Position numbers and translations under genes: made by a program
Notes under the pieces: model-generated
The model's database searches: none
Told to the model about the DNA's origin: nothing
What the model saw: only the letters and a program-made list of their open reading frames with translations
Shown: one piece after another, positions 63,122 through 64,000 of the stretch
Numbering within the stretch: the first letter of the stretch is position 1
Layout of the letters: every line of letters begins with the position of its first letter
Assembly: GCA_944320495.1 (NCBI GenBank)
Contig: CALUHR010000005.1
Location: 186,001 to 250,000 of the forward strand
Direction: 5' to 3'
DNA: 64,000 nt
Source: Candidatus Methanomethylophilaceae archaeon
GTDB taxonomy: Archaea > Thermoplasmatota > Thermoplasmata > Methanomassiliicoccales > Methanomethylophilaceae

Positions 63122-63552
63122 GCAACCTGTTCATCCAGGTCACCCCGGACGCCCTCAACGCCTACAACGACCTGAGGTACTACTACTCCGTCGGCGACTA
63201 CAACGCCACCTACCTCCGCGTCTTCGAGACCTATCTCAGCCCCCTGTTCAAGGAGGACTTCCTCGTGAAGGACAAGCTCTACGAGGAGGTCTCCCGCCTC
63301 TATCCCCTGCCGGACGAGGACGACGACTGCCAGTACATCTCCGCCAGGGCCTACCTGCTCTACATGAGGGCGTACGAGAAGATCATGCGCCAGAAGGGCA
63401 TCATCGGCGGATGGGACGACGGCGAGGCCGTGGCCGAGCAGACCGACATGAGGGTCATCGACCCGATGGTGGAGTACAGGAGGCGATGCCGATGGACTAC
63501 CACACCAACATGGTCGGATACGTCGGCAGGCTCCGCATCGTCAGCCCCATAA
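63118..63552 (+). CDS. Unknown small protein, operon gene 3
   Basis: 144 aa as read from ATG 63118 (4-nt overlap with gene 2; GGAGG upstream). Helical and acidic core: TPDALNAYNDLRYYYSVGDY, then FKEDFLVKDKLYEEVSRLYP and ISARAYLLYMRAYEKIMRQK. The protein-like part ends near VEYRRRC; the last 20 or so residues overlap the start of gene 4 by 67 nt out of frame and look like shadow. Co-translated with its neighbours. No family recognised. Confidence 0.7.
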   Translation: MSNLFIQVTPDALNAYNDLRYYYSVGDYNATYLRVFETYLSPLFKEDFLVKDKLYEEVSRLYPLPDEDDDCQYISARAYLLYMRAYEKIMRQKGIIGGWDDGEAVAEQTDMRVIDPMVEYRRRCRWTTTPTWSDTSAGSASSAP

Positions 63553-64000
63553 GGCTCGACATGTCCGTCGACGGCAACGGCCTCTGCCGTGTCCTCGAAC
63601 CCGACATGCGCCTTGACGGCATCGGCACCTGCCCGGACGAGGCCCTCAACGAGTTCATGGGCGAGGTCCTCTTCGCCTGGGACGCCTTCGTTAAGGATGA
63701 TATCGGCAAGTTGGATGACTCTGCCAAAGAACTCCGCTCGTGGCTTCTCTCCCACTTCGAGGAGATCGGGGGTGAGAGCCGATGGAGGACGTGGAGGCGT
63801 GGGAATGGCACGAGCAGCACCGTCTCGGAAGGAAGATCATCGGCGACATCTACGTCGAGGACGCCTTCGATCCCGATTCCGATGGGCCGGAGGACGACGA
63901 CATCGACTTCGAGGATGACGTCCTCGGATTCGATCCCGAAACAGCCGAGCAGCAGCAGGACGAGGTACCTGTCCCCGAGTGGATCAACTCCGCCATCGAC
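63486..64000 (+). CDS. HicB-like domain protein, operon gene 4 (open at right edge)
   Basis: ATG 63486 with AGGAGGCG directly upstream. The first 96 residues carry the domain also seen at 51788, 53117 and 54413: GRLRIVSPIRLDMSV, then DMRLDGIGTCPDEALNEFMG. The frame has no stop before the window ends, but after about residue 100 (HFEEIGGES, near 63775) it reads as a Ser/Arg/Thr-rich shadow of gene 5. A TGA in the gene-5 frame at 63773-63775 lies where its stop is expected. An indel or a genuinely long overlap are both possible. Role unknown; possibly an antitoxin-like or regulatory partner. Confidence 0.6.
   Translation, partial: MPMDYHTNMVGYVGRLRIVSPIRLDMSVDGNGLCRVLEPDMRLDGIGTCPDEALNEFMGEVLFAWDAFVKDDIGKLDDSAKELRSWLLSHFEEIGGESRWRTWRRGNGTSSTVSEGRSSATSTSRTPSIPIPMGRRTTTSTSRMTSSDSIPKQPSSSRTRYLSPSGSTPPS
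63782..64000 (+). CDS. Acidic unknown protein, operon gene 5 (3'-truncated)
   Basis: ATG 63782, with GGGGGTGA upstream serving as ribosome-binding sequence. 73 codons are visible before the window edge: MEDVEAWEWHEQHRLGRKII, then GDIYVEDAFDPDSDGPEDDD and a continuing acidic stretch ending PVPEWINSAID. Strong Asp/Glu enrichment and a natural codon pattern favour this frame over the overlapping one of gene 4. It follows a HicB-like domain gene, as the HicA-like gene does at 53 kb, but shows no HicA motif so far. Product unknown. Confidence 0.6.
   Translation, partial: MEDVEAWEWHEQHRLGRKIIGDIYVEDAFDPDSDGPEDDDIDFEDDVLGFDPETAEQQQDEVPVPEWINSAID

Overview
This window looks like a high-GC archaeal chromosome segment, most plausibly from a host-associated Methanomassiliicoccales (Methanomethylophilaceae-like) methanogen. 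The archaeal call rests on TATA-type promoters placed about 25-30 nt before start codons (leaderless genes), an archaeal-style tRNA-Asp without encoded CCA, and very large anchored beta-repeat surface proteins. The order-level call is inference: InlB/Flg_new-repeat adhesin families are typical of that group, and TAG is almost absent as a stop codon (nearly all genes end in TGA) while one gene carries two in-frame TAG codons, as expected where UAG encodes pyrrolysine. No 16S, mcr or pyl gene is present to confirm it.

Layout. 1-6155: a same-strand run of five paralogous surface proteins (InlB/Flg_new repeat + PKD + C-terminal membrane anchor). In the first four, an 11-12 nt poly-G tract sits exactly between the PKD domain and the anchor. 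In all four, the three reading frames give anchor, immediate stop, or a tail whose stop overlaps the next gene's start. 6218-7306: a DUF4238 gene with two in-frame TAGs. 7412-36483: five giant (about 1,500-1,700 aa) beta-helix adhesins, arranged as two convergent pairs (duplicated together with their hairpin-rich spacer) plus a fifth. A DUF4143 ATPase and a low-GC gene with a HEPN-like RX4H motif lie between the two pairs. 36786-38422: a SocA/Panacea-type (DUF4065) protein and two membrane proteins. 38480-48564: a PKD-like surface protein, then a three-gene operon of repeat-rich surface proteins with an unusual structured leader, then a small InlB-repeat protein.

48631-55030: an accessory region with an unknown gene, a PD-(D/E)xK/N6-methylase-fold fusion, a HicA-like toxin with a HicB-like partner, two winged-helix regulators with perfect-palindrome operators, tRNA-Asp and several gene remnants. 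55345-55577: a strong candidate for an unclassified structured ncRNA with its own TATA box and terminator. 55771-60020: another beta-helix surface protein and three small membrane or anchored proteins. 60179-60750: a gene-free array of long perfect hairpins, several preceded by TATA boxes. 60916-64000: an operon of unknown proteins with unusually long out-of-frame overlaps, running off the right edge.

The common theme is cell-surface display (at least 14 secreted or anchored proteins) with several layers of potential variation: homopolymer phase variation, duplicated and inverted adhesin cassettes, and structured leaders or terminators. Defence-like genes are interspersed.
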